A DNA stretch of 64,000 nt, taken from NCBI RefSeq assembly GCF_000517105.1, contig NZ_KI912148.1, positions 614,518 through 678,517 on the forward strand. The letters are read 5' to 3'. The stretch is from Fischerella sp. PCC 9605 (GTDB lineage Bacteria; Cyanobacteriota; Cyanobacteriia; Cyanobacteriales; Nostocaceae). Below the pieces are notes generated by a model. The model did not search any database. It was not told the origin of the DNA and worked only from the letters and a program-made list of their open reading frames with translations. Shown one piece after another: positions 1 through 8,488 of the stretch. Position numbers and translations under genes: made by a program. Positions within the stretch are counted from its first letter, which is position 1; each line of letters starts with the position of its first letter.

Positions 1-162
1 CTGGATGGGGCGATTTTCTCCTGATGTTTGTCCTGATGTTTGTGCTGTAGCAATTTGTAGCTGATTGGGGAATGCGATCGCACCTAAAAATGCAGCTGGC
101 AGCATCAACGCTAATGCAGCGCGACGTATCGAAAATAGAGGCAATTGATACCAAGGCATCAT
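1..162 (-). CDS. Secreted protein, N-terminal part only
   Basis: The minus strand is open from a tandem ATG ATG at 162-157 to the window edge (54 codons, no stop). The protein begins MMPWYQLPLFSIRRAALAL and continues into a hydrophobic stretch and a likely signal-peptidase site near IATAQTSG, followed by a polar QTSGQTSGEN segment. This is a typical Sec signal peptide of an exported cyanobacterial protein. The mature domain lies outside the window, so no function can be given. The HIP1 octamer falls inside the signal peptide coding region. Confidence 0.6.
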   Translation of the reverse strand, partial: MMPWYQLPLFSIRRAALALMLPAAFLGAIAFPNQLQIATAQTSGQTSGENRPIQ

Positions 163-331
163 AGCAATTTGGGATTTAATATTTTAGCTTGTATTCTAAT
201 TATCTCAACTACTTGAGTATGTCAGGATAGCTACTTGCTGAGAATAACTGACGTTTGCCTCAAACTTAAGGTTTCACTACCAACAAAAAAGGGGCATGAG
301 GCAATGGGCATAGGAAAAATCAGTACTTCAA

Positions 332-398
332 TTCCCGATACCCTATTCCCCGATCCCTATTCCCCGATCCCTATTCCCCGATCCCTATTCCCTATTCC
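332..398. repeat. Short tandem repeat, CCCTATTCCCCGAT unit
   Basis: About four copies of a 14-base unit made of two heptamers (CCCTATT and CCCCGAT) stand in tandem. The array reaches into the 3' end of the following minus-strand gene, so its last codons (T-R-E-stop) are supplied by the repeat. This is the STRR class of short tandem repeats typical of Nostocales spacers. Confidence 0.85.
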
Positions 399-793
399 CT
401 AGTCTCATTCTCTCGCACAATCTTGGGCAAGGGCAAAGCTTCATCTTCACCCAAGTTCATAGTCGCAATTTTTTCTGGCTCTGTTTGTTGTAATGTTCGC
501 AATAATGCGACACTCTGATTCAATAACTCATCTACATCTATGCCACCGTAAACGGATGGGTAACGACGCAGGCGATTGCTGCCTTCTCCGAGCAAGATTG
601 TAGCACCTCGCCAGTTACGATTACCCAGATGATATAGCGCTACGGCAATTTGTAAAATTCCTTGATAAAAGGTTTTTTCTGGCTCTGTTGCTTCTATCCA
701 CAGAGCCTCTAAGGTATCATGACAGTCATAGAATTCCCCAGCATTAAACTGCTCTATACTTTGCCAAAATTGCTGGGGCAGGTCATCAGTCAT
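392..793 (-). CDS. DUF309 domain-containing protein
   Basis: This 133-residue protein carries the DUF309 signature: FNAGEFYDCHDTLEALW near residues 16-32, then a GILQIAVALYHL helix and the NWRGATILLGEGSNRLRRY helix. The family is a small all-helical fold. The conserved H-D-T-LE-W and Y-Q-G residues suggest a binding pocket, but its biochemical role is not established. It lies downstream of ftrC on the same strand with a 106-bp gap that contains degenerate ACCAGTTACCAGTG-type repeats, so co-transcription is possible but not shown. Its stop codon lies inside a tandem repeat, so the C-terminal tail is probably not conserved. Confidence 0.85.
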   Translation of the reverse strand: MTDDLPQQFWQSIEQFNAGEFYDCHDTLEALWIEATEPEKTFYQGILQIAVALYHLGNRNWRGATILLGEGSNRLRRYPSVYGGIDVDELLNQSVALLRTLQQTEPEKIATMNLGEDEALPLPKIVRENETRE

Positions 794-899
794 TAGTTAT
801 GAATTAGTTATCAATGAATGAATTGCCTTGTTTTGATCTACCAGTTACCAGTGGACAATTACCTGGCCACTGTTTACTGGTTACTGTTCACTGATTCGG

Positions 900-1265
900 T
901 CAACCCATGCCATCTCGCACTTGTTTGATTGTTTCTAGAGAAATTTCTTGTTTGTCTCCAGCAAATTCATTATCTGGGGTGAGGAATAACATGCAGTGGC
1001 ACTCTTTACGCTCCCGCATTGGTACGCAGGGACAGTTCCAATAAGCAGCGTTCACCTCAGCTTCTTTGTCTTCGTAGTGGCGACAGGGGCATAAAGGAGA
1101 TCCGAGTTCATCTTTGTGTTTGGCAAGTCCTTCGATTACCACTGCGGTTACAGAAGGTTCAGAACAGAAGTATGTTCCAGTGCGCTTAGCATATTGTTCG
1201 GAAAAATGCCGCATTGCTTCTAAATTCTTGTCGCTGGATTTTGAGTTTACTTCTGGTGAGATCAT
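900..1265 (-). CDS. ftrC: Ferredoxin-thioredoxin reductase, catalytic chain
   Basis: FtrC is the [4Fe-4S] subunit that passes electrons from photosynthetically reduced ferredoxin to the disulfide of thioredoxin, the light-dependent redox switch of cyanobacteria and plastids. The 121-residue protein shows the full cysteine set: FCSEPSV (about 33-39), PLCPCRHY (57-64), NCPCVPMRE (77-85) and CHCMLFL (89-95). These are the cluster ligands and the active-site disulfide. The length is normal. The variable chain FtrV is not in the window. The start ATG at 1265 gives the conserved N-terminus, and no strong Shine-Dalgarno precedes it. Confidence 0.95.
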   Translation of the reverse strand: MISPEVNSKSSDKNLEAMRHFSEQYAKRTGTYFCSEPSVTAVVIEGLAKHKDELGSPLCPCRHYEDKEAEVNAAYWNCPCVPMRERKECHCMLFLTPDNEFAGDKQEISLETIKQVRDGMG

Positions 1266-1488
1266 AGGGACGGCTACTCATAATTTACACATTTCTTTGC
1301 ATTGTACCGCAGCCTTAGTAAGCTATTACTGGGGAGAATCCCCCCTTTTGTTAGCCGCTCCAAATTAGCTATATTTCCTCAAATACTCGTCTGTTCAGCT
1401 TTCTGGGATCGCCAACAGCAAGAAGCATAGTTGTTAACTTTTGTAATTTATAGGCATTGGAATTATGAATACATGAAATTTGAATCAA

Positions 1489-2649
1489 CTATGAACTAAA
1501 GGTTTGTTGTAGTTGAGTTTCCAGTTTTTGTTCTGATTGCAGAACTATACCAGGACAATCTCTATTCACTACTGCTTGTTCTTGTGGTGCTTGCAGACTT
1601 TGCCACAATACCCAACGACTACCATCAGGAAGCGAGGAGAGAGTTAAGGGGTTTTGTGTCAGCCAAATCAAGGGGTAGCTTGTAGGAAGGGGATTGGTAG
1701 CATCTTCGCTAAAGTTAGTTGCTGCCAGGGTTTCCATCATAACGCGATCGCCTTTAACTAAACCAGTAGATGCTGTCCACAGTTGCACCTGCATTTGCTG
1801 TCGCTGTGCATAAAAATACAGCGAAGCTGCGGCAATTACTGCTTGTTCAAAGTTGGATTCTTCCCAGTTAGCGCTGCTATCAAGGGCGATAACTGTTTCG
1901 TGACCAGCAGTAACAATTTCTAACTCTCGCACTCGTAATTCTCCGTAGCGAGCGCTAGTGCGCCAGTGGATCAGACGCATGGGATCGCCAATGCGGTAAG
2001 GACGTAGCGATCGCACAAGTCCTTCATTTGCCGTCTGCAAGGGTTTGCCACGGGGATCGCCATTGAGGCTATCATCTTGCCCAATTCTATCAATGAGGGG
2101 ACAGTTGACCAGAGGTAAGACTGGAGGATACACTATCGCTCTCGCTGCACAGTCACGCTGGCGACGACACCAAAACAATCCCAAAGGCGCACCACTTCCG
2201 AGTTCGACTGTATGCCAGCGATAGACACCCCGTCGTTGGGTAGGGTAGTAGTATACCCAACGGTAACTGTTTTGGGGTGGAATAGTTTCTATTGCCGCCT
2301 GTTGTGGTTTTCCCAAGACAAAGGGAAGTATATCTGCGACTTGCAACAAGTTCACAGATTGCTTGGTGGTATTGACAATTTCTAATTCAACCATCAAATT
2401 ATCCCCAGCTGTGACTGACTCGATGGGACGGCGATTGACAACTAAACCAAACAGCGATCGCGGTGGTAAGACAGATGCTATGCCCAATAAAGCAAAACTG
2501 ACCCCACTAATAGCATAAAGCCAGCCAGCCATCGTATTGATACCAGCCCCAAAAAAACAAATGGCAATTCCCATCAGTACCCAACCACTGTATGCAGGAG
2601 TAGAAGCACGGATTTCTAGCCAAGTGGTAATGCGTTTGATAATTTTCAT
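1489..2649 (-). CDS. DUF58 domain-containing membrane protein
   Basis: The chosen start (MKIIKRITTWLEIR) gives 386 residues. An in-frame extension to 2727 is open only because it reads through TTGTTG-type repeats (TNNNQQTTNNK) and looks artificial. Two hydrophobic segments follow the N-terminus (about 20-60). Then comes a beta-rich region and the DUF58 core (GDPRGKPL, then RPYRIGDPMRLIHWRTSARYG around 230-250), with a vWA-like end (VIALDSSANWEE). DUF58 proteins usually sit beside MoxR-type AAA+ ATPases and transglutaminase-like proteins. Neither is present here. The role is unknown, perhaps in envelope assembly. Confidence 0.85.
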   Translation of the reverse strand: MKIIKRITTWLEIRASTPAYSGWVLMGIAICFFGAGINTMAGWLYAISGVSFALLGIASVLPPRSLFGLVVNRRPIESVTAGDNLMVELEIVNTTKQSVNLLQVADILPFVLGKPQQAAIETIPPQNSYRWVYYYPTQRRGVYRWHTVELGSGAPLGLFWCRRQRDCAARAIVYPPVLPLVNCPLIDRIGQDDSLNGDPRGKPLQTANEGLVRSLRPYRIGDPMRLIHWRTSARYGELRVRELEIVTAGHETVIALDSSANWEESNFEQAVIAAASLYFYAQRQQMQVQLWTASTGLVKGDRVMMETLAATNFSEDATNPLPTSYPLIWLTQNPLTLSSLPDGSRWVLWQSLQAPQEQAVVNRDCPGIVLQSEQKLETQLQQTFSS

Positions 2650-2650
2650 A

Positions 2651-2690
2651 GCTTTGTTGTTTGTTGTTTGTTGGTTGTTGTTTGTTGGTC
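2651..2690. repeat. TTGTTGT-type short tandem repeat
   Basis: Imperfect tandem copies of TTGTTGTT/TTGGTTG lie directly upstream of the DUF58 start. The complementary CCAACAACT-like sequence follows at about 2703-2730, so the two could pair. The repeat would occupy the 5' leader of the DUF58 transcript. Confidence 0.7.
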
Positions 2691-2933
2691 GGAAAACTCC
2701 AAACAACCAGCAACTATCAACCAACAACTAATTTTTAACCTACCAATGCCTGAAATTCACATTACCTAAGGGTTTTCCTGAAGAGTTGATGAAGATAATC
2801 TTTTAAATAGGTAGATTAACTGAGAAGATTTACAATCTAAGAAAGTCTAAGGTTTACTTTGTCGATTTTCAAATTAAGTTAAACCTTTGCTCTGAAATTT
2901 AAATGTCATTTATATTTGCCAGGGGAAACGCTA

Positions 2934-4169
2934 ATGGACGAAGAAATAACGTCCCAGATTTTGACTTCCAAGTTACCGCATCTACCGCTACCACCACCGC
3001 CCAAGAATATATTGCGGGAAAGAATAGAACCAACACAGAAAAAGGTTATTTCTATTCAGCAGATGGTTCGCGATGCCTATACTCAAAAAGCCTCTGATAT
3101 TCATATTCGTGTTGGTGAGATTTCCAGATTTCGGATTCGGGGTCAAATGGTGACATATCAATCTGGAGAGACAGTTACACCAAAAATTTTTGAAGGGTAT
3201 CTATCAGAAATCCTCACTCCATTTCAGCGTCAGCATTTTGCCGAAAACAAAGAACTAGATGCAGCTATTTTTTATCCAGAGTTTTTGCGCTGTCGTGTCA
3301 ACTGTTTTGAAACTTTGACTGGCGGAGCAATGGTATTAAGGCTAATTACACTCGAAGTGCCTTCGATTGATAATTTAGGTTTGCCGCTTGTTCTCAAAGA
3401 AATTATTAACAAAAAACAGGGATTAATATTAGTCACAGGTTCAACTGGTGCGGGTAAATCTACCACCCAAGCGGCAATGATTCGCTATCTCAACGAGACA
3501 GTTCAGAAACACATTATTACCATTGAAGATCCAATCGAATACATTCACTCCTCTCAAAAAAGTTTAATCAGTCAGCGGGAAGTGGGGTTGCATACCCATG
3601 GATTTCATCAAGCTTTGCGATCGGCGTTGCGGGAAGATCCGGATGTAATATTAATTGGGGAAATGCGCGATCGCATGACCGTGGATACTGCCATCAAAGC
3701 AGCACAGACTGGTCACTTAGTTATCGGAACGTTACATACAAAAAATGCGATCGCCGCTATTAATCGCTTGCTCAATATTTATAATCCTGATGAGCAAGCA
3801 GCTGCAAAAATACAAATCCTCGACTCACTAGTCGCTGTCATTGCCCAAATTTTGCTGCCTACAACAGATGGAAAGCGCACGGCGGCTATGGAAATTTTGA
3901 TTAATACACCCGCCATGCAAGATTTCCTACTCAAAGGTGAAGAAATAGAAGCCTTCCAACTAATGGAAAATAGTACCAATGAAGGGATGCAAATTATGAA
4001 TCAAGCCCTCTGTCAGTTGATGCTATCTGGTCAAATTAGTATTGAAGATGCCGTCAATGTTTCACCAGATGTTGGTGACTTGCGGCGTCGCGCCCGCAAT
4101 GATGGGATCAATCCATCTCATTCTAGCCGTCGAGATTTTTATACTAGTTACAATTACAACCCCCGGTAA
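2934..4169 (+). CDS. pilT: PilT-type twitching motility ATPase
   Basis: This 411-residue secretion-type ATPase is probably the type IV pilus retraction motor or a PilT paralog, acting at the inner face of the cytoplasmic membrane. It has the N-terminal PilT domain (MVRDAYTQKASDIHIRVGE), Walker A GSTGAGKST (about 168-176), the Asp box ITIEDPIEY, a His box (THGFHQALRSALREDPDVI), Walker B VILIGEMRD and the GTLHT motif. The tetra-Cys zinc motif of PilB/GspE is absent, which supports PilT. The proline-rich N-terminal leader (LPLPPPP) is longer than in PilT of Proteobacteria. ATG 2934 is preferred because AGGGGA lies 8-9 nt upstream; a TTG at 2916 is possible. No other pilus gene is adjacent, so which PilT paralog this is remains open. 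Confidence 0.88.
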   Translation: MDEEITSQILTSKLPHLPLPPPPKNILRERIEPTQKKVISIQQMVRDAYTQKASDIHIRVGEISRFRIRGQMVTYQSGETVTPKIFEGYLSEILTPFQRQHFAENKELDAAIFYPEFLRCRVNCFETLTGGAMVLRLITLEVPSIDNLGLPLVLKEIINKKQGLILVTGSTGAGKSTTQAAMIRYLNETVQKHIITIEDPIEYIHSSQKSLISQREVGLHTHGFHQALRSALREDPDVILIGEMRDRMTVDTAIKAAQTGHLVIGTLHTKNAIAAINRLLNIYNPDEQAAAKIQILDSLVAVIAQILLPTTDGKRTAAMEILINTPAMQDFLLKGEEIEAFQLMENSTNEGMQIMNQALCQLMLSGQISIEDAVNVSPDVGDLRRRARNDGINPSHSSRRDFYTSYNYNPR

Positions 4170-4233
4170 CTAGGAGTTAGGTATACCCCTGTTCACATGT
4201 CTGTCTCAGAAATGGATTTTTCTTGGTGTCTAT

Positions 4234-4293
4234 GTACCTTTGTGGTGAAAAAAATCATTTTTGAACCACTAAGACACTAAGACACAAAGGTAA
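4234..4293. repeat. Degenerate copy of the ACCACAAAGACAC inverted repeat
   Basis: TACCTTTGTGGTG is followed by AACCACTAAGACACTAAGACACAAAGGTA, an imperfect hairpin whose right arm matches the perfect copy at 7081-7154. It sits between the converging pilT and DUF5331 genes and could end transcripts. It looks like a worn copy of a small dispersed repeat. Confidence 0.75.
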
Positions 4294-4449
4294 AGCAAAT
4301 GAATATGCTTTGGGCTGATAATACTGAATAGGTGCAAGATATAAGCCAATAAAAAAAATTCTGGGGTCAGGTCTTAAAAAATATAATTTATGGATGATAA
4401 ATTGATGATGTGATGCACCCGATAGGGAGAATATTTCTTCTGACAAAAT

Positions 4450-5400
4450 TCAAAATGAGATAAAAATAGCTTCGTCTTTATCCCATCCAGCACCCTGACA
4501 AAAGCCATCTACCCAAGAAGCAAGTTTACAGGCTTGATTTGTAGGTGCTAAATTAAACTGATCTTTAAAGTTTGTTTGTGGTATGGTCGCAAGCTTGCCT
4601 TTGCTTCCTACATCACTAGCAACCACTACAGATGGTAAAAGCTGCCTGTCACCTTCCACTTTGCTGGCAAAAACTACTGATGCCACAGGTTTGCTATTGT
4701 TTTCAGTTGTGCGAATCACTGTTGGTGCTAATATAGGCTTGCCGTTACTTTCTGGCTTGTAAATCACTGCTAGTGCAGGCTTGCCGTTGCTTTCAGCTTT
4801 CCTAATTACTGTTAGCAATGGCGTAGGCTTACCCTTACTTTCTGACTTGTGAATCACTACTAGTGTTGGTACAGACTTGCTGTGATTTTTCACTTCGGTA
4901 GTAGCTGTACTCGCAACCAACGATTTGCTATTGGCTGTGTTACGCCTGACAACAACTCCGTTAGTTTCTAAACGTCTTTCAGATAGGTGCAAACCTGATG
5001 ATGAAAGTGCAACTTGAAGCGTAGGATTAGCTTTCCCGTTAGTTTGTTTTTCGGAAAGTATCCTTTTTAAATGAGAGTTGATTTGATTGTGATGTGCATC
5101 TGCATCATAATTATCTTGATTATCTTCTTCGATTAAATGCAATTTTTCTTCAGGATTGAAATTAAGACCTAAAGCTGCAACTATTTGGTCGGGATTGTTA
5201 TTCAGTTCCGAAAGAAAAGGAAGAATCTGATCCAGCTGGGGTTCTAAAACTGACAGAGTTGCCAAAATAAAACCAGAGGAAGGTCGGCGTTGACCATCAT
5301 AGGTTCCCCATATTCGCATTTTTACCAGCCAAGGACGATTTTTATAATAGTATTCCACCCACTTTAGTTTTAAAGATTCACGCAGCTGCTGAATATTCAT
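4450..5400 (-). CDS. DUF5331 domain protein with repeat tail
   Basis: This 316-residue cyanobacterial protein starts MNIQQLRESLKLKWVEYY. Residues 1-90 match the DUF5331 pattern: a W-x-YY-x-NR-x-W segment, GQRRPSSGFILATLSVLEP, and a LNNNPDQIVAALGLNFNPEE end. After a charged linker, residues about 170-270 hold roughly six degenerate repeats of about 16 residues (consensus VVIxKxESNGKPxL). The C-terminus ends WVDGFCQGAGWDKDEAIF, which looks conserved. An upstream TTG-type extension (MLTEARYP) is less likely as the start. Function is unknown. No signal peptide or membrane segment is seen, so it is probably cytoplasmic. Confidence 0.75.
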   Translation of the reverse strand: MNIQQLRESLKLKWVEYYYKNRPWLVKMRIWGTYDGQRRPSSGFILATLSVLEPQLDQILPFLSELNNNPDQIVAALGLNFNPEEKLHLIEEDNQDNYDADAHHNQINSHLKRILSEKQTNGKANPTLQVALSSSGLHLSERRLETNGVVVRRNTANSKSLVASTATTEVKNHSKSVPTLVVIHKSESKGKPTPLLTVIRKAESNGKPALAVIYKPESNGKPILAPTVIRTTENNSKPVASVVFASKVEGDRQLLPSVVVASDVGSKGKLATIPQTNFKDQFNLAPTNQACKLASWVDGFCQGAGWDKDEAIFISF

Positions 5401-5460
5401 CGGATATCTCGCTTCAGTTAACAAGAGTGCAGGCCTCTCTATAGGCTATTAATAAACCTC

Positions 5461-5790
5461 TTATCCTTGCGGATGAAACCGATAATAGAGCATCTTTGTA
5501 ACTCTTTGATTGTTTAGTAGATGCTTTTCAACCACCAAAGGCACTTCACTGGGATGGACGCCACTATACCAAACCATATCTGGTAGCACCAGTACCATCG
5601 GTCCATTGCCACATTGTCCCAAACAGCTGCTACCTGTTACCGTCACTTCAGGGATAGATATAGCTTCAAAAGCTACTAATACTTTAGCAGCGCCTTGCTT
5701 GCGGCAAGTGCGATTTTGGCAGACGCGGACGCATCGAGGATAAACAGGAGGTGTTACAGGTGAGTTTGATGATTTAGAAATACTGTTCAT
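5461..5790 (-). CDS. Thioredoxin-like (2Fe-2S) ferredoxin domain protein
   Basis: This 109-residue protein has the four-cysteine pattern of thioredoxin-like [2Fe-2S] ferredoxins: CQNRTC in the first half, then SSCLGQCGNGPMV, followed by a predicted strand-turn (LPDMVWYSGVHPSEV) and a C-terminal helix. The fold is also used by NuoE/HoxE subunits. The free-standing cyanobacterial version is probably a small electron carrier with no assigned partner. It is downstream of cysK on the same strand (about 80 bp gap with heptamer repeats). This proximity may be meaningful for Fe-S supply but is only suggestive. Confidence 0.85.
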   Translation of the reverse strand: MNSISKSSNSPVTPPVYPRCVRVCQNRTCRKQGAAKVLVAFEAISIPEVTVTGSSCLGQCGNGPMVLVLPDMVWYSGVHPSEVPLVVEKHLLNNQRVTKMLYYRFHPQG

Positions 5791-5797
5791 TTGTTAA

Positions 5798-5868
5798 CAG
5801 TCCATAGTCAAGAGTCAATAGTCCATAGTCAAGAGTTTTTGACTCATGACCATTGACTAATGACTAAT
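5798..5868. repeat. Heptamer repeats (AGTCAAT / CCATAGT)
   Basis: Short direct repeats of the type AGTCCATAGTCAAGAGTCAATAGT fill the spacer. They are followed by the partly complementary TTTTTGACTCATGACCATTGACTAATGAC, giving a weak inverted repeat between two minus-strand genes. Related heptamers recur at 8430, 23600, 37706 and 50255. Confidence 0.75.
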
Positions 5869-5870
5869 AA

Positions 5871-6845
5871 TTATTCTGGTGAAAGTCCTTTTGATTGTAG
5901 CCATTCACGGTTAAAGATGCGTGACTGGTAACGGGAACCACTATCACACAAAATAGTGACAATAGTATGTCCTGGTCCCATTTGTTTTGCTAAAGCAACA
6001 GCTGCGGCGACGTTGATTCCTGTAGAACCGCCCATAAACAAGCCGTCTTTCCGCAGCAGTTGATAAACTACCCGTAGGGCTTCTTTGTCATCTATCTGGA
6101 TGGCATCATCAGCTGGTGCGCCTTCCATATTTGCAGTGACACGGCTATTACCTATGCCTTCAGTGATGGAATTGCCCTCTATTTTGATGTCACCAGTTTT
6201 GATATAGCTATATAAACCACTACCCATCGGATCGGCAACTACGCATTTAATCTCTGGATTCTTTTCTTTCAGGAACATAGACACACCTGCATATGTGCCC
6301 CCAGTTCCGGTTGATGTAACCCAAGCGTCAATTTTACCGTCTGTTTGTGCCCAAATTTCTGGCCCTGTAGTTTCGTAGTGGGCGTGACGGTTCGCTAAGT
6401 TATCAAACTGATTTGCCCAAATGGCGTTTTCCATCTCAGCAGCTATTCTGCCAGATAGCTTGACGTAATTGTTGGGGTCTTTATAAGGTACAGCAGGCAC
6501 GGGACGGACTTCTGCCCCTAATACTCTCAAGGCATCCATCTTTTCTTGCGACTGGGTATCAGGAATGATAATCAAGCATTTGTAGCCTTTGGCATTGCAA
6601 ATATGTGCCAGTCCAATGCCAGTATTGCCAGCTGTTCCTTCTACAACAGTACCACCCGGTTTAATCAAGCTTTTTTTTTCCGCATCTTGAATAATATAAA
6701 GTGCCGCGCGGTCTTTGACGGAACCACCAGGATTGAGAAATTCTGCTTTACCGAGAATTTCGCAGCCAGTTTCTTCGCTAAAGCTGTTTAACCGAATTAA
6801 TGGCGTGTTGCCGACAGTGCCTACAAAGCCGTTCTTGATATCCAT
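5871..6845 (-). CDS. cysK: Cysteine synthase A (O-acetylserine sulfhydrylase)
   Basis: The enzyme makes cysteine from O-acetylserine and sulfide with a PLP cofactor. The PLP lysine is K44 in NPGGSVKDRAA. The phosphate-binding loop STGTGGTYAG and the substrate loop EGTAGNTG are intact. The C-terminal GGSTGINVAAA and CDSGSRYQSR segments are typical of CysK/CysM fold type II. MDIKNGFVGTVGNTPL at 6845 matches the expected N-terminus and gives 324 residues. The 22-residue in-frame extension to 6911 has no family support. The fairly hydrophilic insert after GLYSYIKTGD resembles other cyanobacterial CysK proteins. Confidence 0.93.
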   Translation of the reverse strand: MDIKNGFVGTVGNTPLIRLNSFSEETGCEILGKAEFLNPGGSVKDRAALYIIQDAEKKSLIKPGGTVVEGTAGNTGIGLAHICNAKGYKCLIIIPDTQSQEKMDALRVLGAEVRPVPAVPYKDPNNYVKLSGRIAAEMENAIWANQFDNLANRHAHYETTGPEIWAQTDGKIDAWVTSTGTGGTYAGVSMFLKEKNPEIKCVVADPMGSGLYSYIKTGDIKIEGNSITEGIGNSRVTANMEGAPADDAIQIDDKEALRVVYQLLRKDGLFMGGSTGINVAAAVALAKQMGPGHTIVTILCDSGSRYQSRIFNREWLQSKGLSPE

Positions 6846-7080
6846 TTTAAATTTACCTATGTTCTTCTTATAAAAATTCTTACTTATAGCGGTGCTGGGA
6901 TCTAAGCTCAATTCATCCCTAAATTCAAATCATTGTCTGGACAGTCTCTCAAACAAAAAGAGCGATCGCCCTACTATATAGAGCGATCGTCTAGATCTTA
7001 TCAATTCCAAAAATTTATTAGCCTACTACAGCTAGTTTTAATCTTTCGCAACGTTAATACGTGAATTCTACAAAAGATTT

Positions 7081-7154
7081 TACTTTGTGTCTTAGTGTCT
7101 TTGTGGTTAAAAAGACATTATTTTTCACCACAAAGACACTAAGACACAAAGGTA
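7081..7154. repeat. Perfect 25-bp inverted repeat
   Basis: The left arm 7083-7107 and right arm 7127-7151 are perfect reverse complements over 25 bp (ACCACAAAGACACTAAGACAC plus AAAG). The 19-nt loop is AT-rich. TA and GTA at the outer ends extend the stem with one bulge. It lies between the prx terminator and the cysK promoter region. A worn copy is at 4234-4293. The stem would form a very stable RNA hairpin on either strand. Confidence 0.9.
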
Positions 7155-7174
7155 ATAATTCATTCCCAAAATAT

Positions 7175-7212
7175 AAAAAATCTCACCTCCATAATGAAGG
7201 TGAGGTTCTTTA
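7175..7212 (-). terminator. Rho-independent terminator of the peroxiredoxin gene
   Basis: On the minus strand ACCTCACCTTCATTATGGAGGTGAGATTTTTT forms a stem with a 6-8 nt loop and a T-run just after the peroxiredoxin stop codon. Confidence 0.85.
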
Positions 7213-7223
7213 ACTAAGTAAAA

Positions 7224-7862
7224 TTACTTATTGGGTTGAGGAGTCATCCGTAGATAAGGCTTGACTTCCTGATACCCTTTGGGGAATTTCTCCTTCAGCA
7301 CTTCTGGATCTTTCAGTGAGGGGACTATAACGCAATCATCACCATCTTTCCAGTCAGCTGGTGTAGCAACGCTGTAATTATCAGTCAGTTGCAACGAATC
7401 AATCACCCGCAGAATTTCATCAAAGTTGCGTCCGGTGCTGGGGGGATAAGTCAAAGTCAGACGCAGTTTCTTGTTGGGGTCGATGATAAACACTGTCCGC
7501 ACAGTTACGCTGGCGTTGGCGTTGGGGTGAATCATGTCGTAAAGGTCAGAAACTTTACGATCTGCATCTGCCAGAATTGGGTAGTTAAGGGTGGTGCTTT
7601 GTGTTTCTTCGATATCACCAACCCAGCCTTTGTGTGATTCAACGTCATCAACGCTGAGGGCTATGACTTTGACATTACGCTTGTCAAATTCTGGCTTGAG
7701 TTTGGCAACGACACCTAACTCAGTGGTGCAAACAGGTGTGTAGTCTGCGGGGTGGGAGAACAGCACTACCCAGCTGTCACCTGCCCATTCATAAAAATCG
7801 ATGTCGCCGTGTGTAGAGGCTTGGGTAAAATTCGGGACTGTATCACCTAGATGGAGAGCCAT
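7224..7862 (-). CDS. 1-Cys peroxiredoxin (Prx6 type)
   Basis: This 212-residue thiol peroxidase reduces hydrogen peroxide and alkyl hydroperoxides in the cytoplasm. The peroxidatic cysteine is C45 in the motif SHPADYTPVCTTELG. The Prx6-type C-terminal domain follows (PATPADWKDGDDCVIVPS and a PYLRMTPQ end). A distal Cys in GDDCVIV is also typical. The start MALHLGDTVPNF is the family start. It is a single-gene unit with its own terminator. Cyanobacterial members are light- and oxidative-stress responsive, but no regulatory site is evident here. Confidence 0.93.
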   Translation of the reverse strand: MALHLGDTVPNFTQASTHGDIDFYEWAGDSWVVLFSHPADYTPVCTTELGVVAKLKPEFDKRNVKVIALSVDDVESHKGWVGDIEETQSTTLNYPILADADRKVSDLYDMIHPNANASVTVRTVFIIDPNKKLRLTLTYPPSTGRNFDEILRVIDSLQLTDNYSVATPADWKDGDDCVIVPSLKDPEVLKEKFPKGYQEVKPYLRMTPQPNK

Positions 7863-8488
7863 GATTTAAATTCCCTGCAAATCAACAAAGTATACGTATC
7901 CTATTTTGCCATGATGGCATAAAACACCGGTTCTCCGATAGGGCTATTGTGGTTCGCAACAAAATTTTAGGTAGCGAAATCAAAATTCAACCCACATAGA
8001 GTTAAAAAATTAGTAGCTTTAAAAGCTTTAATAGCTTTTAAAGGAAGAATATTTACGGTGCTGAATCTCTAGATATTCTAGTATTTTTTAATGCAAAATT
8101 TGCCTGCCGAAATTCATTTCTTGGAACTTGTAGTTATAACTAGTCTTATTGGGCACCACAGATTCCTTGAGTTCAACACCAATGTCAGCTATTCACCTGA
8201 AAAATGACTTTCTAAATCTAAATTTTTACTTAATATTTGGACTGGCGATCGCACCTACTCTCAGATATGCAGCTTTTACATTATTTATGTCTTGCTTTTG
8301 CCACGATCCTGAGCAATGCAGATTTGAGACACCTCTTGCTCTATTCCTGTAACTGTACCAGGGGCGATCGCTAAGGAAGAGAACTGGGGTTATTGCTGGT
8401 TGTCATGTAGTCCTAGGTGAATTAAATTTGGTCAATAGTCACTAGTCAAAAAACTCTAGACTATTGACTATTGACTATTAACTATTAA
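7863..8488. other. Intergenic region without a convincing gene
   Basis: These 626 bp contain two HIP1 octamers, a run of AGCTTTTAA-like repeats (about 8018-8042) and, at 8430-8489, heptamer repeats (GACTATT ATTGACT and AACTATT) with a weak inverted partner GGTCAATAGTCACTAGTC. A plus-strand open stretch (ATG 8182 to 8352, 56 codons, one hydrophobic segment) has no ribosome-binding site or recognisable similarity and is not called. Confidence 0.6.

Noticed and set aside
1489-2727. Longer DUF58 protein starting at 2727
   Set aside because: The extra 26 residues (NNNQQTTNNK) come from the tandem repeat and are not family-like.
4255-4446. Open frame of 63 codons on the minus strand between pilT and the DUF5331 gene
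   Set aside because: It is largely made of the ACCACTAAGACAC repeat and has no ribosome-binding site or known similarity.
8149-8352. Plus-strand open frame of 56-67 codons with a hydrophobic stretch
   Set aside because: No Shine-Dalgarno, no recognisable family, and it contains random-looking composition; probably chance.
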